From Megaleporinus macrocephalus (Eukaryota; Chordata; Actinopteri; Characiformes; Anostomidae), in contig CM038702.1 of NCBI GenBank assembly GCA_021613375.1, positions 30,323,686 through 30,387,685 on the forward strand: a stretch of 64,000 bases of DNA. The letters run 5' to 3'. Under the pieces are notes generated by a model. The model ran no database searches, had not been told where the DNA came from, and saw only the letters and a list, made by a program, of their open reading frames with translations. The translations under genes and the position numbers were made by a program. Below are positions 10,855 to 25,251 of this stretch, piece after piece (the stretch's first letter is position 1; the number at the start of each line of letters is the position of its first letter).

Positions 10855-13266
10855 ATGCCCAGAGCCTCAACCAATGAATAAAATATACTTGTTTATTAGT
10901 TGTGGTAACATATGATTGTGAAAGCAAAAGAAGTGGAAATTAACAGTCAGTACTAATGGTGTTGGATAATTCTGTAGTAGTTGTGATTGGTCTTTGGGGA
11001 TGGTCAGCGTCTTGTATCCTAGACATTTCTCAGATCAGCAGAAAAAGTGTGCCTCTACACACCACCACCTCTACCCTGTGGATGCCCAGGGCAATAAATC
11101 TAAAACCACAAGAGCACAGCTGTATCTGAGCATGTCTCATCAGGGAGAGCAGTTTCCATGTGAAATCTTTGCTTGGCTGCAGTCCCGGTATTCTGGAGGA
11201 GTATTTTTGGTCTTTCCCAGCCTTATTGTGGCCGTTGTTGACAAACAAGAGCACTTGAGAACACTTATCTTCTTTGGTATAAATACTTTTGCTGGACACA
11301 TGAAGAGATTGAGTTTTACTGAAAGCTCCTCAGTGTCTGTCTCATACAGGCTCGTTGACATTCACTTTGAGTTGTACTTGACGCCTTTTACATCAGTATC
11401 ATGGCACAGCAAAGCGGTCACATTAGTTAACCTAACAAGTAGCCTAACATTATATGAACTTGCTCCTCATAGGCTGCAAATAGTTGCATAATCAGAGCAT
11501 GACATAATCTTTTATGTTTGCCTAAAGAATCCCATCTCAGAGCTAGCTGACATATCACAATGGCTCTGCCTAGAACATGCAGTCATATTTAGCTAGAAGC
11601 AGTGATGACAACTTCGGACTCTAAAACAAGCTAAAACCTGCCAGTTGGCAGCGTTGGGACGAGTTGGACACAGCAGTGTTTTAACTGTTTTTACTGTCTG
11701 TGTCTACCATTGTATGCAGTGACAGTCAGTGTAGTTCACTATAACTAGTATAATGATATTAAATTTATCTTCATAGAAAAGCTACATAAAGCAGTTTTTT
11801 TCCTAACAGCATTTTTTTAGCTCATATTTTACCATTATCAGCATCGCATGTAGAACCTTAGAAGGCACATGTAGGATCACTGGTCATTTTGGATATTAAA
11901 TAATCTGGCTATATTTGCATTGAAGGCATTGTGACCTCTAGTTCCTATCACCACCACTGGAAAGTAATCAGTCCATAAGTTTCTCTATAGTTTTCCCATT
12001 CAAACCACTCTGAATGATTTTATATTTACTTTTATATAACAATGTTTTTCTATACAGAAAAGTGTATATAATTCTAGGTCAACAACTACAACTTGGCTGA
12101 TCAGCTTGGCAGATATAGGGTTGAACTAAGCCTGTCCTCCATTGATTTTCATTGTTAGGCTTTATTTAATGAGTCATTCACTGTGAAACTACTATTTAAA
12201 AAGTGAAGAATATGCTACTTGATTCTGTGTTTTCGACTATATTTGCCTTAAGTAGTTTTAAATGTAGTAGTACAAGCCTCCCTACTCTTTTTTTTTATAG
12301 CACACTGTGTGTTTACTTCTACACTAAATAGTGTGCTATAAATCCAGTATGGATTCACTCTGACAATGTCTAGTGACAAGTGACCTGGGAAGAAGAAGCA
12401 AAGCTGCTTTAGATAGTGCACAAGCTAAAGCGATACATGTCAGTCAGGGGCTTGTGTAATCATTCCAGCTGATTGGCAATGACCTTAATACTTGTTGAAC
12501 ACTTTATCTGCTATCCTCATGTATCTGAGAAAATATAGTTGCTTGTCCAGTGTGAACTACAGCTGACCAGATATGACTCATTATGTATGCGGTTAAAGGA
12601 TGCCTCAAATGATGTTTTGTTCTCTTTTTATGGTTAAGAATCAATCAAGTGTTGGTACACAAGGGCTCTGGGTTCAATTCCCTGAGGGGCTGAGAACTGG
12701 GGGTATTAGCTGGGGAGTTGCAGCCCTAATCTGCAGTTTACACAGGGAGCAGATGGTGTCAGGGAGAGAGTTCTGCTTGTGGCTCAAAACAAACTTGCTG
12801 GCAAGTACGTAGAAGTCTACTGAGAATTATGTAATGCTATCAGCTGAAAAACTTCTTGAAGTGTGGTTGATTACCGTTGTAGCCTTTATTTTAAAATGTG
12901 CATGAGTTGTATTGCCTTAGTGTTTTTTTCCTTTTTAAAGCTCTATTTGAAAATCTTGCAAAGAGAGAACATGACAATAATATAACTCATTATATTTACA
13001 GTAATAAACACGATAATCAGCTTGTAAACACTAGACATTGTATGTATGTATGTATGTATAACTGGTATCTTGGATCAATGAATTTCAAACCTTTTAAAAC
13101 CTTTTTTTCTTGCTCTATATCATATCAGGGGCCATTTTTAGTCTCTCTTTATGGTAGACTACCGTTTTAGTTATACCGCTCACCACAACACCTTTATTTT
13201 AACAGTGCACACCTCACTCTACGCCACCACTCCACTCTCTTTACTTTACAGTACTTCTCCACTGGC

Positions 13267-13532
13267 CTCTCACTCCACACAAACGCTCCACCACCTGTCA
13301 CTCCACACATCCGCTCCACCACCGCTCTCTCCACACAACCGCTCCACCACCGCTCTCTCCATACAACCGCTCCACCACCGCTCTCTCCATACAACCGCTC
13401 CACCACCTCTTGCTCCACACAACCGCTCCACCACCTGTCACTCCACGCTACCGCTCCACCGCCTCTCACTCAATGCTACCGCTCCACCGCCTCTCACTCC
13501 ATGCAACTGCTCCACCGCCTCTCACTCCACAC
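13267..13532 (+). repeat. 28-bp minisatellite, about 9.5 copies
   Basis: Consecutive units of the form CTCTCTCCATACAACCGCTC plus CACCACCG recur every 28 bp with a few substitutions per unit. The tract is strongly pyrimidine- and C-biased on the plus strand. The 140-residue open frame over it (13,151-13,573) arises because the repeat rarely forms stop codons. Confidence 0.9.
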
Positions 13533-16500
13533 CATCCCCTTTTATTGCCTTTGTGATTACCTTCATGTGTTAATGTTCATAAACTCTCATTAGTTGAAAT
13601 GTTACAGCGATGGTGGTGAATAATGAGGAGAAAGTGTGGCTGTAAATTAGGAGGAGCAACATGGCTGAAGTGGCTTTGAAAGCTTTGGGGAATTAGAAAG
13701 TAAAACTGAGGAGCAGTAACGGAGCATGTATGATCACAATGCTATTCATATCATCATCTCCAGTTTTTTACGCTGCTGTTTTGACCCTTCTACATCAGTA
13801 ACAGCAGCTCTATCTTACATTTTGACATTTTTATTATGTTTGTGTTTCAGTCGTGTGTGTATGGCAAGTTGCATGAAAACAGACATAAAATGGATTATTA
13901 ATCTCGATTAAGTAGTTTTAGGATTTCCTAACTGGAAGTGAGATACTGAAAGATGAAGTTGCTAAATTAAATTAAGATTTACTTCTATAATATAAAATGT
14001 ATAACTTGGGATTAAAGGTAGGAAGTTTCTGTAACAAAGGTCCCCGGTCTTTTACGGAAGTGTGGACAAGTGCTGTATCTCCCTCAGTATTGCAGAAGAA
14101 CTTGTGAATGAGTGGTGGCAGTGCGGCCTTAGAGGTGGGGTTGTGCAGGTAGTGTCAGAGAGGAGAAATACGCTGTGTTTTTTTATTTTGGGGTAGAGGC
14201 GGTCTTTAAACCGGAAAATTCCACTCTTGGGAGGGGTGTGCCACTACTGTAGGATGTAAGCATGCGTGTTTACATCAGGCGATGTGGCAGTGGTTCATTT
14301 GGTTAATAGTTAATGATTTGTTTTTGCTGGAATGCCCCTTTGAACTGTACTATTGTAAGCATTTTGAAAATAATAAGAATAATTCTCATGCACTAATTTC
14401 CCTACGTTCCTATTACAGGGCACATATCCTACCAGGTCTTGAGTTGACCTGGCTACACATCACTCCACACTGCTGTGGTATTAATGCTGTGATGATATTC
14501 TATTAGCTTTATCAAGTTTTAGCTTATATTGCTCCGTTTCCAGTATCTTTGTAAGCAATCAGGAATTTTTTGTGTGGTGAGTCACAGCAGCAGGGTTGGA
14601 GGTGGTCAGTGATATGTAGTCGACAGTCTTTACTTTGTCATTAGTCTTGAGGTATTAAAGGCTCTCTCTCTCTGAGCACAAAAAGCCTCTAAGGTAATTG
14701 CAGTGCCATCATTTAATCTGCTTTTCACAGAGCTTCCCTTTGCCTCCTTTTGTGTATTTTAGATGCACAGTATATAAATCACTGGAGCTTAGCTTGCATG
14801 CATGATCTGTATCATGTTTAGTAAATTATGTTAAAAAAAGAATAAAGAATTGTGTAAAAGTTGTTTTGTGCTCTTAAAATTAAAAAAAGAATCATATATA
14901 TCATGTATTTTATAGATCCACATTGGCTTATTGTTTTGGAATTTCTCTTCACTTTTAAATAAGAATGATTTAACAACAAAAGTTAATTTAGATTTTTTCT
15001 TATAGTTTAACTAATAGTAAAATAAAACTTAGCAATAAAGAAATAAACATATGTCAGTATTTTTTGGAATCACTGGTTGTTCTCACATTAAATTGGCTTC
15101 TTATTCTTCAGCTTTTGGTTTGAGTTCAGTTTTACCATAAATGGTAGTAGTTACATCATGGCACCTATACAGGCTCCTCAATATATCCCAAATAAAACTT
15201 CTTAATTGTTTAATGAGGAATATTTTTGAAAAAGCAGCCAACATAAAGCCCAGGAAACACAGAATAAAATATTCAGAATGTTTGCCTGATGCTACATGGT
15301 TTAAAAGGAACCAGTCCTAAAAGATTATCCAGTTTTTATGTAAAGCTAACTGGATAAAAAATTACCATTGAACAGATGTGCAGACACATGAATAATGAAC
15401 AAACGAACGGCTGAAGCAACTTGTGATTGAAGAAAAGAATGAATGAGCATGTGTGCATGAACATGAATGTTGGTGTATAAATAAATGAACCAATGGGTGA
15501 CCGGTAGCTACAAGCAGGTGGTCTATAGCCCAAGTTTAGGACTGCCCAATTTACACTGAGCAGAGAAAAACATGGTGAAATAAAGCAGACAATTATTAGA
15601 TTTTGGAAAAGGGCTAATAAGACATACTATGTGCATGAATACTGAGGACCAAAGAAACAAGATTAACTTTATTAGAAAGAAAGAACAGATTCAGGTGTTT
15701 TAAGATTTGTTGACTTTCTCAAGTAATTTGTCTACTGTGTGTGAACACTTGTGCGTCTCATCATCAGACACTGCTGGAATTTGGGAAATTTTGCCATCAT
15801 TCACACTTCAGTACCAGTGGGTCTGTGCCTAGTTGCACACCCAAACCTTGACACTACTTCAGAAGCAGCATGTTAGGCAGCAAAGGGTGGGTTTTCATTT
15901 TCTTTTGAAACAGGCCTTCCTTTGCATTGCTTGCAATGGTTGTACTGTTCATAATCTATGCTTATTTGTGGCATATCGGTATGTCAGTTATGAAAAAACT
16001 TGACCTTGTGAAGGAATTTTAACTATCACTACTATGTTTACTTGGGGATGCATTGTCTTGCTTTTTCAGCTGTTCTTTTGCAGGTATTGTTTTGGCACCC
16101 TCTCCATGGACCCTGCTGATTCCGCTGGGTTTAAATGGCAACAGTGACTTAGTTTGACTGCAGCCTCTGTAGAGAAATGGGCTGGCCAGATGTGGTTCCA
16201 TTCAGGGGGTTTCCTCAATTCTTATCTGGAGTGTCTAATGTCCTTTATTGTTTTCTATTCATAGCACCGCTGGCCTCTCTGTAGGTGATGGCGAAAGAGC
16301 AGAGAGCTTTCTTTTCTCGCTGTTTTGCTTGCTGTTGGATTTGTGCCAACCGAAATGAAAATGTTAACAATGCAGCAGAGAGAAAGATCCAGCAGGAGAG
16401 ATGTTCCAATTTAGGTTTCTCTGGGATAAAATAGATTTAGGAGGTGTTATTTTCATGTAAGAGGACTAATAAATGTCCCTTCTGAACATGAGGATCACAA

Positions 16501-19500
16501 AGTTGTATTGGACCTCTACGATGAGAATTGGTCATCTTTAACTTTCTGAGAGGAAACTGCTCCCTGTGATTTTATAAGAGTGTGCAGGTTTAAATTGGAA
16601 TTAGCTAGGGAAACAAAAGGCATCAGTGCATCTCTCAGAGTTTTCTGCTTTGATTACTTTCTTAGAATTATCACATCTCTCCTAATTTAATTTGACCTCA
16701 GCAATGGCAGTTAGAGGACTGGTCTCTGGCATTTGTCATACCGAGATATAAAGCTTGTATAGAACCCTTGTCATCTTCAATTACTTCTTATAAATGCAAT
16801 GTACGCTATCCATCTGATTTGCTCCTAGTTGCTTGCGAGTTATATATACTGACTGCAGTAGTGCAGTGTGGGTAAAAGTCTCTGATCATACACTGTGGTT
16901 GGTTTGAAATATTAAGTATTGAACAAAAGCAAAAGTGCAGACCACCCTTCTTATACAAAAAGGCCACAGTGTACAAGTTACTTATTTTTCAGCATCATTG
17001 CTATTTTTTTTACAATTCCAAAGTTCAGTCTTATCTCTTGTACCTGCTTCTTACAACGCAAGCAATTTGAAACACATTCAGTGTCGTTGAGGTTTGGACT
17101 CTGGACAGTCCACTGCTCCGAAAACACCAGCAGCCTTTTTGTTTTGCAAATTTTCATCTGTTTTGTGTATTTTCTTTTCTAAGCAGCAGCTTCTTGATAG
17201 CTACACATTTTTAAATACTCATCATTGAGTTGTCTTCTCATAGTAAAACGGGCGACAGGAAAACATGTGAATTTTTTTTCCATCTCTGCAACAAGAGTGG
17301 AACTGAAACTTAAAAAACTTTGACCCTCTTATTATTCTTGGGGTCAGTCTGTACCTGGCACAGACTTGCGTAACCTTTTCATTATAATCATTTTAGATTG
17401 TGTGGTTCAAATTGACCCCAAATCTAAAATATGTTAGTACTGTTCATCTAAGGGCAGACATTTTGGTGGTCCACTAACTTTTTGACTTTTTGAAAAGATA
17501 GTTGATAGGCTGAAAAAGGCTAGTAGGGCCAGATGGGTATGCTTTTTGGCTGACGTGGTTTTTGTGCTTGAACCTTAGTAGCATAGACAGTGCTTCTTTT
17601 TGCAGTGTTTAGGGAGTGCCAGTGGAAACACAGTGCCTTTTATGCTCTTGTTCCCAGCCCATGCCCTTCCTTTGTCCTCTGGACGCTTTGCTGAAGAGGT
17701 GGGTATATAGAGAACAGCACACAAGCATGCAGATGTGTGTAAATGTTTGTCTGTGCATAAATTTTGCATTTTAAAACCTTAAGTAATAAATGGTCACTCC
17801 AGTCGGTGTAATACTGATATCACTCTGCGTAAGACCCAGTTTTTTAAATGCTTGTATGTATTGGAAGAAAAAATTGTATTTAAAATGTCTGTAGTTTTCA
17901 GAGCTCTGAATGTCTTCATGACTGGGGCTCAGATTCAAATGGAACTGATCTGCTGCTGGCAGCATGCACAGCAGCACAGACTATCTTTCATGAGCAGCGG
18001 CAATGAATAGAAATCAGTCTATTCATTAAAGGTAAATCATGAATAATCCATGCGTGAAGTATGGCCTGCAGTGCTGTTGGAGTAGCAGAAGGAATTTTGG
18101 ACTAAGTGAGCTGCGGCAGTGAGTTTTCCTTCAATAGAAAAAGGGCGGAGGTTATGGGATGAATACTTATGGCCAACGGCTATTGGTAACAGCGTACACA
18201 AACAACCATCCACAGACCACGTGGTTGAACCAGCTGCTCCTGTATTGCAAACACGTTAATACAGCTAAAGTTTTGTAATTGAGATTTGTTTCAAAAGAGT
18301 GTCATTCTTAAGTGACATCATGACACATATTGTAATAGAATGCCTTTATTGTAGGATTAATCCTGAGACCAAAAGTAATATGGGCTGAGTTTGTAGAGTC
18401 ATAAATGGAACAGCATATAATACTTTTAGGACACTTGTACCTAAATAGTTGAGTCCACATCCAGGACCGTTTCTGGGCTTGTTTCGGGGGAGGGGCTTAT
18501 TATCGGAGGTTCGTTTCACACACAAGAATTTCATCTGAGCTGTGGATCAATTGTGCAATTTCATGCATCATTATTCTGCATGCTGGTATTTATCAGTGCT
18601 TTATGTTTACAACAATCCCACCATGGAAAGAAAAACAAAAGTAATAAGTTGAGATTTTTACATTACAAATCAAATTAATTGCACAACCATGAAAGTGGAC
18701 CTCAACAGCAGACCAAACCAGTGTTCGCTGGAGCTGAGCCCCAGACCACTAATTTCAGAAGGACCAAAGATCGGTCCCAAAAACAGCTTTCACCCTTGAC
18801 CAGATACAACAAACTGGTGAAACCAATGCATAAAATCAACAGTGCCGTGCTGACGCATGATTACAGTTGTTAAGTGTGATATAATCATCAGTTTTCAACT
18901 GTCAAAAGTAAAAAACTAAAGTTTTAAATATAAAAGATTTTAACTCTGTTTGGCTTGATGCAGCACAGTTTGGTTGTGCCTGGTTGGATAAATTGTATGC
19001 TGGTTAGATCTTCCGACTGTTTGCATGAGCAGTGACGCAGTGACCTTTGCTGTTATAATCTCATGAGTGGCCCAAGTTCTTTACCACCCGGCTGCACAAG
19101 CTGCGAGATCTTCATGACAACAGCCATGTAGCCCCATGTGGTGAGCACAACACTTGGCCTGAGTAAAAGGTATTATTTTTGTGCTCAGTCATCATTTAAT
19201 TAGGGGTGTAACCCTAATCAGTCATGGTAAATACTCTTAGGCTGGCAGTTGGTATTAGGATTTATATGAAAAGCCATTTTTGTTTTTGGTGTTGCACAGG
19301 AACTGGAGCATTATGCCCTTTTTAAAGATTCATTGAAGGTGTTTTAATACTTGGGTCTTTTCCTTCTTAGGTTGGTCTCCAGTGGGCTAGTGTTTCCATC
19401 TCATATTATAGGACATGATAATACAGAGCACCAGTTTGCTCCGGTTAGAGATTTTATTCCCAGTCTCACTCTTTCCCTGTATGTTGGGTGTTGGTTGGTC

Positions 19501-19524
19501 ACATGGCTGCAGTACTGCAGTACA

Positions 19525-19577
<53 letters not shown>

Positions 19578-19612
19578 TTCTCTTTCTTTCCTTCTCTCTC
19601 TCTCTCTCTCTC
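19525..19612 (+). repeat. (CT)n microsatellite, interrupted
   Basis: About 88 bp of CT/TTTC repeats. The Ser/Leu-rich and Arg/Glu-rich frames over it are artefacts. Confidence 0.95.
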
Positions 19613-22600
19613 TCATATTTATATAAATATATAATAAGAAAAAAACATCGTGTACTTTACATTGCAGGCTGTGTACATGTATTCAGAGGCTTATCTGCTT
19701 GTGTGAAGGCACAGATGGATGGAGGCTGCTTTTCTCTGTGGATCCAGGATTCACTGTAGATTCCTCTTCTTCCCTCTGCTAGTGGTCTTGCACACAGCAC
19801 GTGGTCTGTGAAAATTGGAACAAGTCTTCAGCGTATAGACTCATTTCACACCCTTGCTTTCCAGTCCAGAGCTCCCAAAGGGCTTCCCCACTTGCACTAC
19901 TCTAGCAGGAACTTTCCAGCCTTGGAGCGTGACAACAAGCTGCTGGTCTCTGAGAGACAGCACTGCACTGCAGTTGATGATCAGTCTTTCCTGGAAGTCA
20001 TGATCTACATGATCTTAATAACAGCCCTACAGTGTGTACTGTTTGTTACTGCACACAGTGTATGTTTATGGTAATGGTCATTGCCATTGGAGTCATGTTG
20101 AGGGCAGCCTAACAATTAATAATTTGATTAATCTATCACCTGGTTCGAACGCTTATGCCTTTTGCAGTCTCCTTTTATTTTGTCCTGTTGTTTCTGCCAC
20201 CTCACACAGTCTTTCCAGTCTGGGTACTTGTGACCTTTGTAACAATGTATAAACTTGTTAGTGCCTTTTTTACCAGGCTGGTTGGCCTAAACTTCTGAAA
20301 AACAAAAGGGGCTGAAATGTTATCAGCTCTCACTAAATACTGATTTGATACTGCACCACATGTATATCTAAATACTATATTGTACCTATAGTGTATGAAA
20401 AATCCTTCCTTTCTAGAATTTTTTATAGAATTATTGGAAATTTTTAAATCTTTAAATTTATTGGAAATCTTTAAATCATTAAATCTTTGACTTACAAAAG
20501 TGTTTGGCAAAAAAAGTAATTATCCTATCACAATTGTTGTTGCTTTTAGCTGTGACATGCTTGGCGTTTAGCATATTCAGTTTTTGAGCCATAAAGCTAA
20601 AAATTGAAATGTGAAACCCAATCTTTGTATAAACCGCATGTCTAATTCATGACACACTTTTCTCAAACTGCATCAAGATTTTCAACTCTTGAACATACTC
20701 ATTTGTGCTCCCTGATACTGTGTGACTTACAGTTTTATGAAAAATGGACATAAGTGTTTTACATATCTGTAGAGTCTAGTCATCTTGACGTGGGTTTTGT
20801 CTCTACTTTTGTCCTTTTTTATAAGGTAACAGTAGGTCATGCATTAGCATTGGACCTCCAGTGCAAAAGTAATGAAGCTGTTTCACCAAGTATGTCATGG
20901 GTGATCAACCGACTGCATTAGGGTTAAGCAGATTTTTTTTTCTCACCAAACAATTTCTTAAAATATCTGCCAAGGAAATTTATTGAAATTTATGAATTTA
21001 TTCTTTGATGTCACCACACCAAAACAAATCTGCAAGCATTTTAAGGCTTTAATAAAATCAAATAAAATATGATGCCATTTCTGTAAAGCACAATGACGCT
21101 GCTAACTCTGCTAACCTGTGTTTGTCACAGTTTTTCAAAAGCTTTTTTTTTCTTTTTCAAAAAATTCCAGACAGTGCCTTCACAGTCCAGCAACAGTCCA
21201 GCACTCCAGTCCTTTCTATCATTACTTTTTCCTCAGACTAAGTTGAGGGTGTCTGATAACTCTTAAACTTGCTCGCATTACACTACAGACTTAAGAGTTT
21301 GATGTCCTGATGATGAAGGATAGATTTGGATGATGTCCATTTGGTTTTATTTTTATTTTACTCATGATGGCATTCTGTGTTTGTTATACCTAATTTGTTA
21401 TAATGAAGATGAGCAACTGGAGGTTGCCAAATCTGTAAAGAACACATCTGCGTTCGTTAGAACATAAAACAAGCCAGATATAAATATCGGTGGTTTATCT
21501 GAGTAAATCCATAGAACCTTCATACTGGCACAAGGATGTGTTGGTTGGGCTCTAGTGCATTGTATACTGTGTTCTATTAGACAGAGATACCCATAGTGGA
21601 TCTTTTACTCAAGGGCAAGTTATGTAATCTTTTTCCACAGATTCTACACGGGCAATGACAACTGAATTTGCACTTTTTTATTGTTCTTTTAATGAGATTC
21701 CTACTGTGTGCTTTGTGTGTTGGCTACTTTTGAGCTTCTGTTGAGAGCAGCAAGGAAGTACCTTTTTTTTAAACAATGCTTTTTTACCAATTATAATGAC
21801 CTTGATTTCCTGGAAAAGGTGTTGCAAGATCTGTTCATACAGCGGCTCAAAATATGACAGATGAATGTTGGTGCATGGTGCTTTAATTGTTCAAATAAAC
21901 AGTATTTTTACAGAACTTGTGCAGAACTGTTTTCTCATGGAGGATGTATTAATTTATTTTCACCTAAAGAAATCAACAAAACATTTAAGCAGGTGTGCCC
22001 AGACCTATATAGAAGTGTAAATGGGTCATAACTCAGACCCTTCTGGATTCCACTTCCTTTGGGCCACAATGGAGTGAAATACCAAATCTTCTGTTGGTCA
22101 GAATGAAGATTATAAGTCTTATAAGAATATTATCTTTTTAAGAAATGGCTAGTAATGCTATTTTTCTACTTTTCTAAAACTTGGAACTTGCAGTTCTGTA
22201 CAGTGTGTGATGTTCATTGGGTACAGCATGCATTTACTGTGTTATTTATATTGCCATTGCAAAAAGGGGAATTGTGGATTAGCTAATATCTCTAAATTAA
22301 ATATGGCTTTATGAACTTAGAATGGCTTAAACCAGCGGCTATTAAGGAAGTGGTGTTTCGATCTGTGAGGCTGTTGAGCCATATATTTTCTCTGGTTTAG
22401 GGTTTTTGAAAGGTTGGCTTCTGTTTTGATTTTTATCCTCTGTCTGTTTACACTGTTTAATCATAAAGTGAAAAGTATACAAACAAGGTGAACAAAGTCT
22501 ACAGAGTCTTTCTTGTAAAGCACACTGTCCTCTGGTCATGTGGATATTGGGTGTAGTCACTTATCACTGGAAGCTGTTTATGGTCTATAACTAAGGAGGA

Positions 22601-25251
22601 AAGGCTTGATCATTCTGAGAATAAATGAGTTCTGTTGAATTGTATAAAGGCCTTTTGTAGGTACTCCTAACATTCATTGTGGCTTTGGTTTGGGCTAGCA
22701 GGAACTCCAGGACCAGAGTCTGCTATTTACTGGATGTCTAAAATGTATAAAGTTTGTCTGTGGCAGACATTTACATAAATTGGGGTCCAACACCTTATTC
22801 AGTGGCATTGGTCAGCATAACATTTTTCAGTCTACATCCTGTGTAGTAGCAGGTCACCATCATTTCAACATTTTTGCTTTTGTGTTTAAATTGAAAGCTA
22901 ACACAGCATATATTTAATAATCAGCACCATTACAGTACAGGCACAAACCTTTAGAAGCTGTATGTTTCACAGTATGTTTAAGACAAGTAACTAAACCGTT
23001 CAGCCAAATTGCCAATTGCAGAACACACACGTACACAACTCAGAATTTAATGTATTGTGTGTGTATATATGTGAGGAACTATTGGCTTTTTTCACAGTAA
23101 ACATATGGTTATGTGGGGGGATCCAAGACTTTGGTAGGACTGAAAAATGATGGTAAAAATGGTAAAAAGTGTGATTTTACCAGCCTATTTACACCTATGA
23201 TTCAGCCTTAAAATGAAATACTTTTTTTATGGTACTCTCTTCCCCTCTCTCCCCTTCACAGTCTGGAACAGTACATTTCTGCAAGTAATCCGTTGTTTGT
23301 GTTAGTACTGTTACTTTTTGGTGAGTCATTTTGGTTTAAGTCAGGACTCTGTGACAATGTAGGATTTTGAAATCAGCAAACACAGGACTTTGAGAGAGGA
23401 AACTCGTTTTTCAAGCATGACGATGGAAATGCAGTGTTTCCTTCTATAGCCCCTTTAATAGAATAAGTTTGATCTTTTCAAGTGTAAAACTACATACTAG
23501 CACGTTAATGTAAATATATATAAATATAGATGGTCTGAGCTGCTGAGGTGCTGAGCTCTTTCCCAATATGACATTTCCCTGCATGACAGTTTACATCCAC
23601 TTCAGAGCATTTTTGCTATAAATGTTACACAGAAGTACATCACAAAATAGTAAGTAAAAAAACAGTTCAGTAAATGATAATTCTTGAAGAGAGTTGGTAA
23701 AATGCATATTGGCAGATACCTATGTGAACGTCTGCACACCCCACCCGCACGTTAGCAGATTCACAGACATAGAAGATCATTTTCCCACCTTTTTCTTCCT
23801 ATGCTCGACCAGCCTCAGCGAGTACATGACCTGCATTTATCATTTTACATTCATTCACACTGTTGGGATTGGAGCCATGTGCTGTTGACGCTAGATCAGG
23901 TCAGCCTTGCTGCCCTGGCCTACCTCTGTGACATGGCCTCTAATTAACAATCAAGGTCAAATCCATTCATTTCCCTTTGCCCAAGTATGGAGCAGCAGAG
24001 CACTGAACCATTCAAAGACTCCTTATTTTAACTGTTTCTGGGTTTACTGCTTGGCGTTGCCCTTGAATGTTGCTCAAGTAACAGGAGCACAGTTAAAGCA
24101 AGTAAAGATCATCACTTGTCAGGTTTATTGCCAGAGCTTGATACGATCCACTAGACTGAACGTCAGCTTACTTTATTGGGGTTTAACCGATCATGACCTG
24201 ACATGCTATTCAGCAGTCATGCCAGAATTAATGATCTTGACTAGTGTAAAGACGTGCCTAAACTAGCTTTGTCTGGGGCTTAGGGCATCTGCTGTGAGTG
24301 CTGCTGTCATCTGATGTACTTAGCTTTGATGTTCTGCAGGGCAGTGACAGACAGTCACCATCTCCTCATTTGACAAAACAGAAGTGACACAGAAGATGTG
24401 GATATTTATAGTGTGTTTTGCGACATTGTGCCACTGATGTTTCTGAAAGCAAGGACACCAGGTCTGTTCTGCCCTGCAAACTTCAGAATGAATACTCTTT
24501 CATTTGCTGTTATTAATGCCTTAAATAGACTGGACTTGTATTGCAAGTATGTTCTTAAAGAAGGTCTGTTGGGTCAGAGTAGTCTTTTAAAGACATTTTT
24601 TTCCCTAATGTCCACATTTCATCTTTAGTATTTCTTTACTTAAATGAGTATTTAATTAAGGTATGTAATTTGGAATACATTGAGAACTTGTTTTGCCTGC
24701 ATATCTCTTTTCATCATGAATCATATCACTCTAAATGACTTGTTTACATCTTCACCATTTAATTTGCAGACATTTGGACAGTGGCTTTACATAAGCAACA
24801 GTGCCATCCTCTGTTAAACAAAGCTTTATGGATCATATTACTAAGCTGAGTTGAAAACTGTAGACTTAAATGTCATGTAACAACATAACCATTACAATCA
24901 TAAAGTGGGGCTGCACTGAAAGTACTGAAAAGAATTGCTGCAATAAGAAAAAAATATTAATTTGTGTGTGTACTTTACAATGTTTAGACATCACTAACCT
25001 GTTTTTATTATTGTAGCTAATTCTGACATATTTTACATTTCTGCTATGAGAGGTTTTTTGCTTATATTTTCACACCTATTTGTAGCGTTGCGTAACTCAT
25101 TTTTACACATAAGTTTGCATTACTGTAGACAGTTGTGTGAATGCGTACACAACATTACTGTGTGAAATTTTTACTTTAATCTTTAATAGTTGCAAACAGT
25201 AAACAAGGTATACAGTTCAGTTATAAATTACGAATCACATCCAACAGGATT

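Noticed and set aside
10994..11491. 165-codon open frame, the longest on the plus strand outside repeats
   Set aside because: No family resemblance, no clear splice or promoter context, and overlapping open frames on the other strand. Most likely chance.
12630..12690. tRNA-like B box (GGTTCAATTCC) at about 12,668, suggesting a tRNA gene or SINE
   Set aside because: No matching A box at proper spacing, no cloverleaf and no tail. At best a very old SINE fragment.
13151..13573. 140-codon Ser/Pro/His-rich frame
   Set aside because: Produced by the 28-bp minisatellite, which also opens the opposite strand.
23907..24266. 119-codon open frame in the presumed intron 1
   Set aside because: Composition and lack of recognisable motifs suggest chance.
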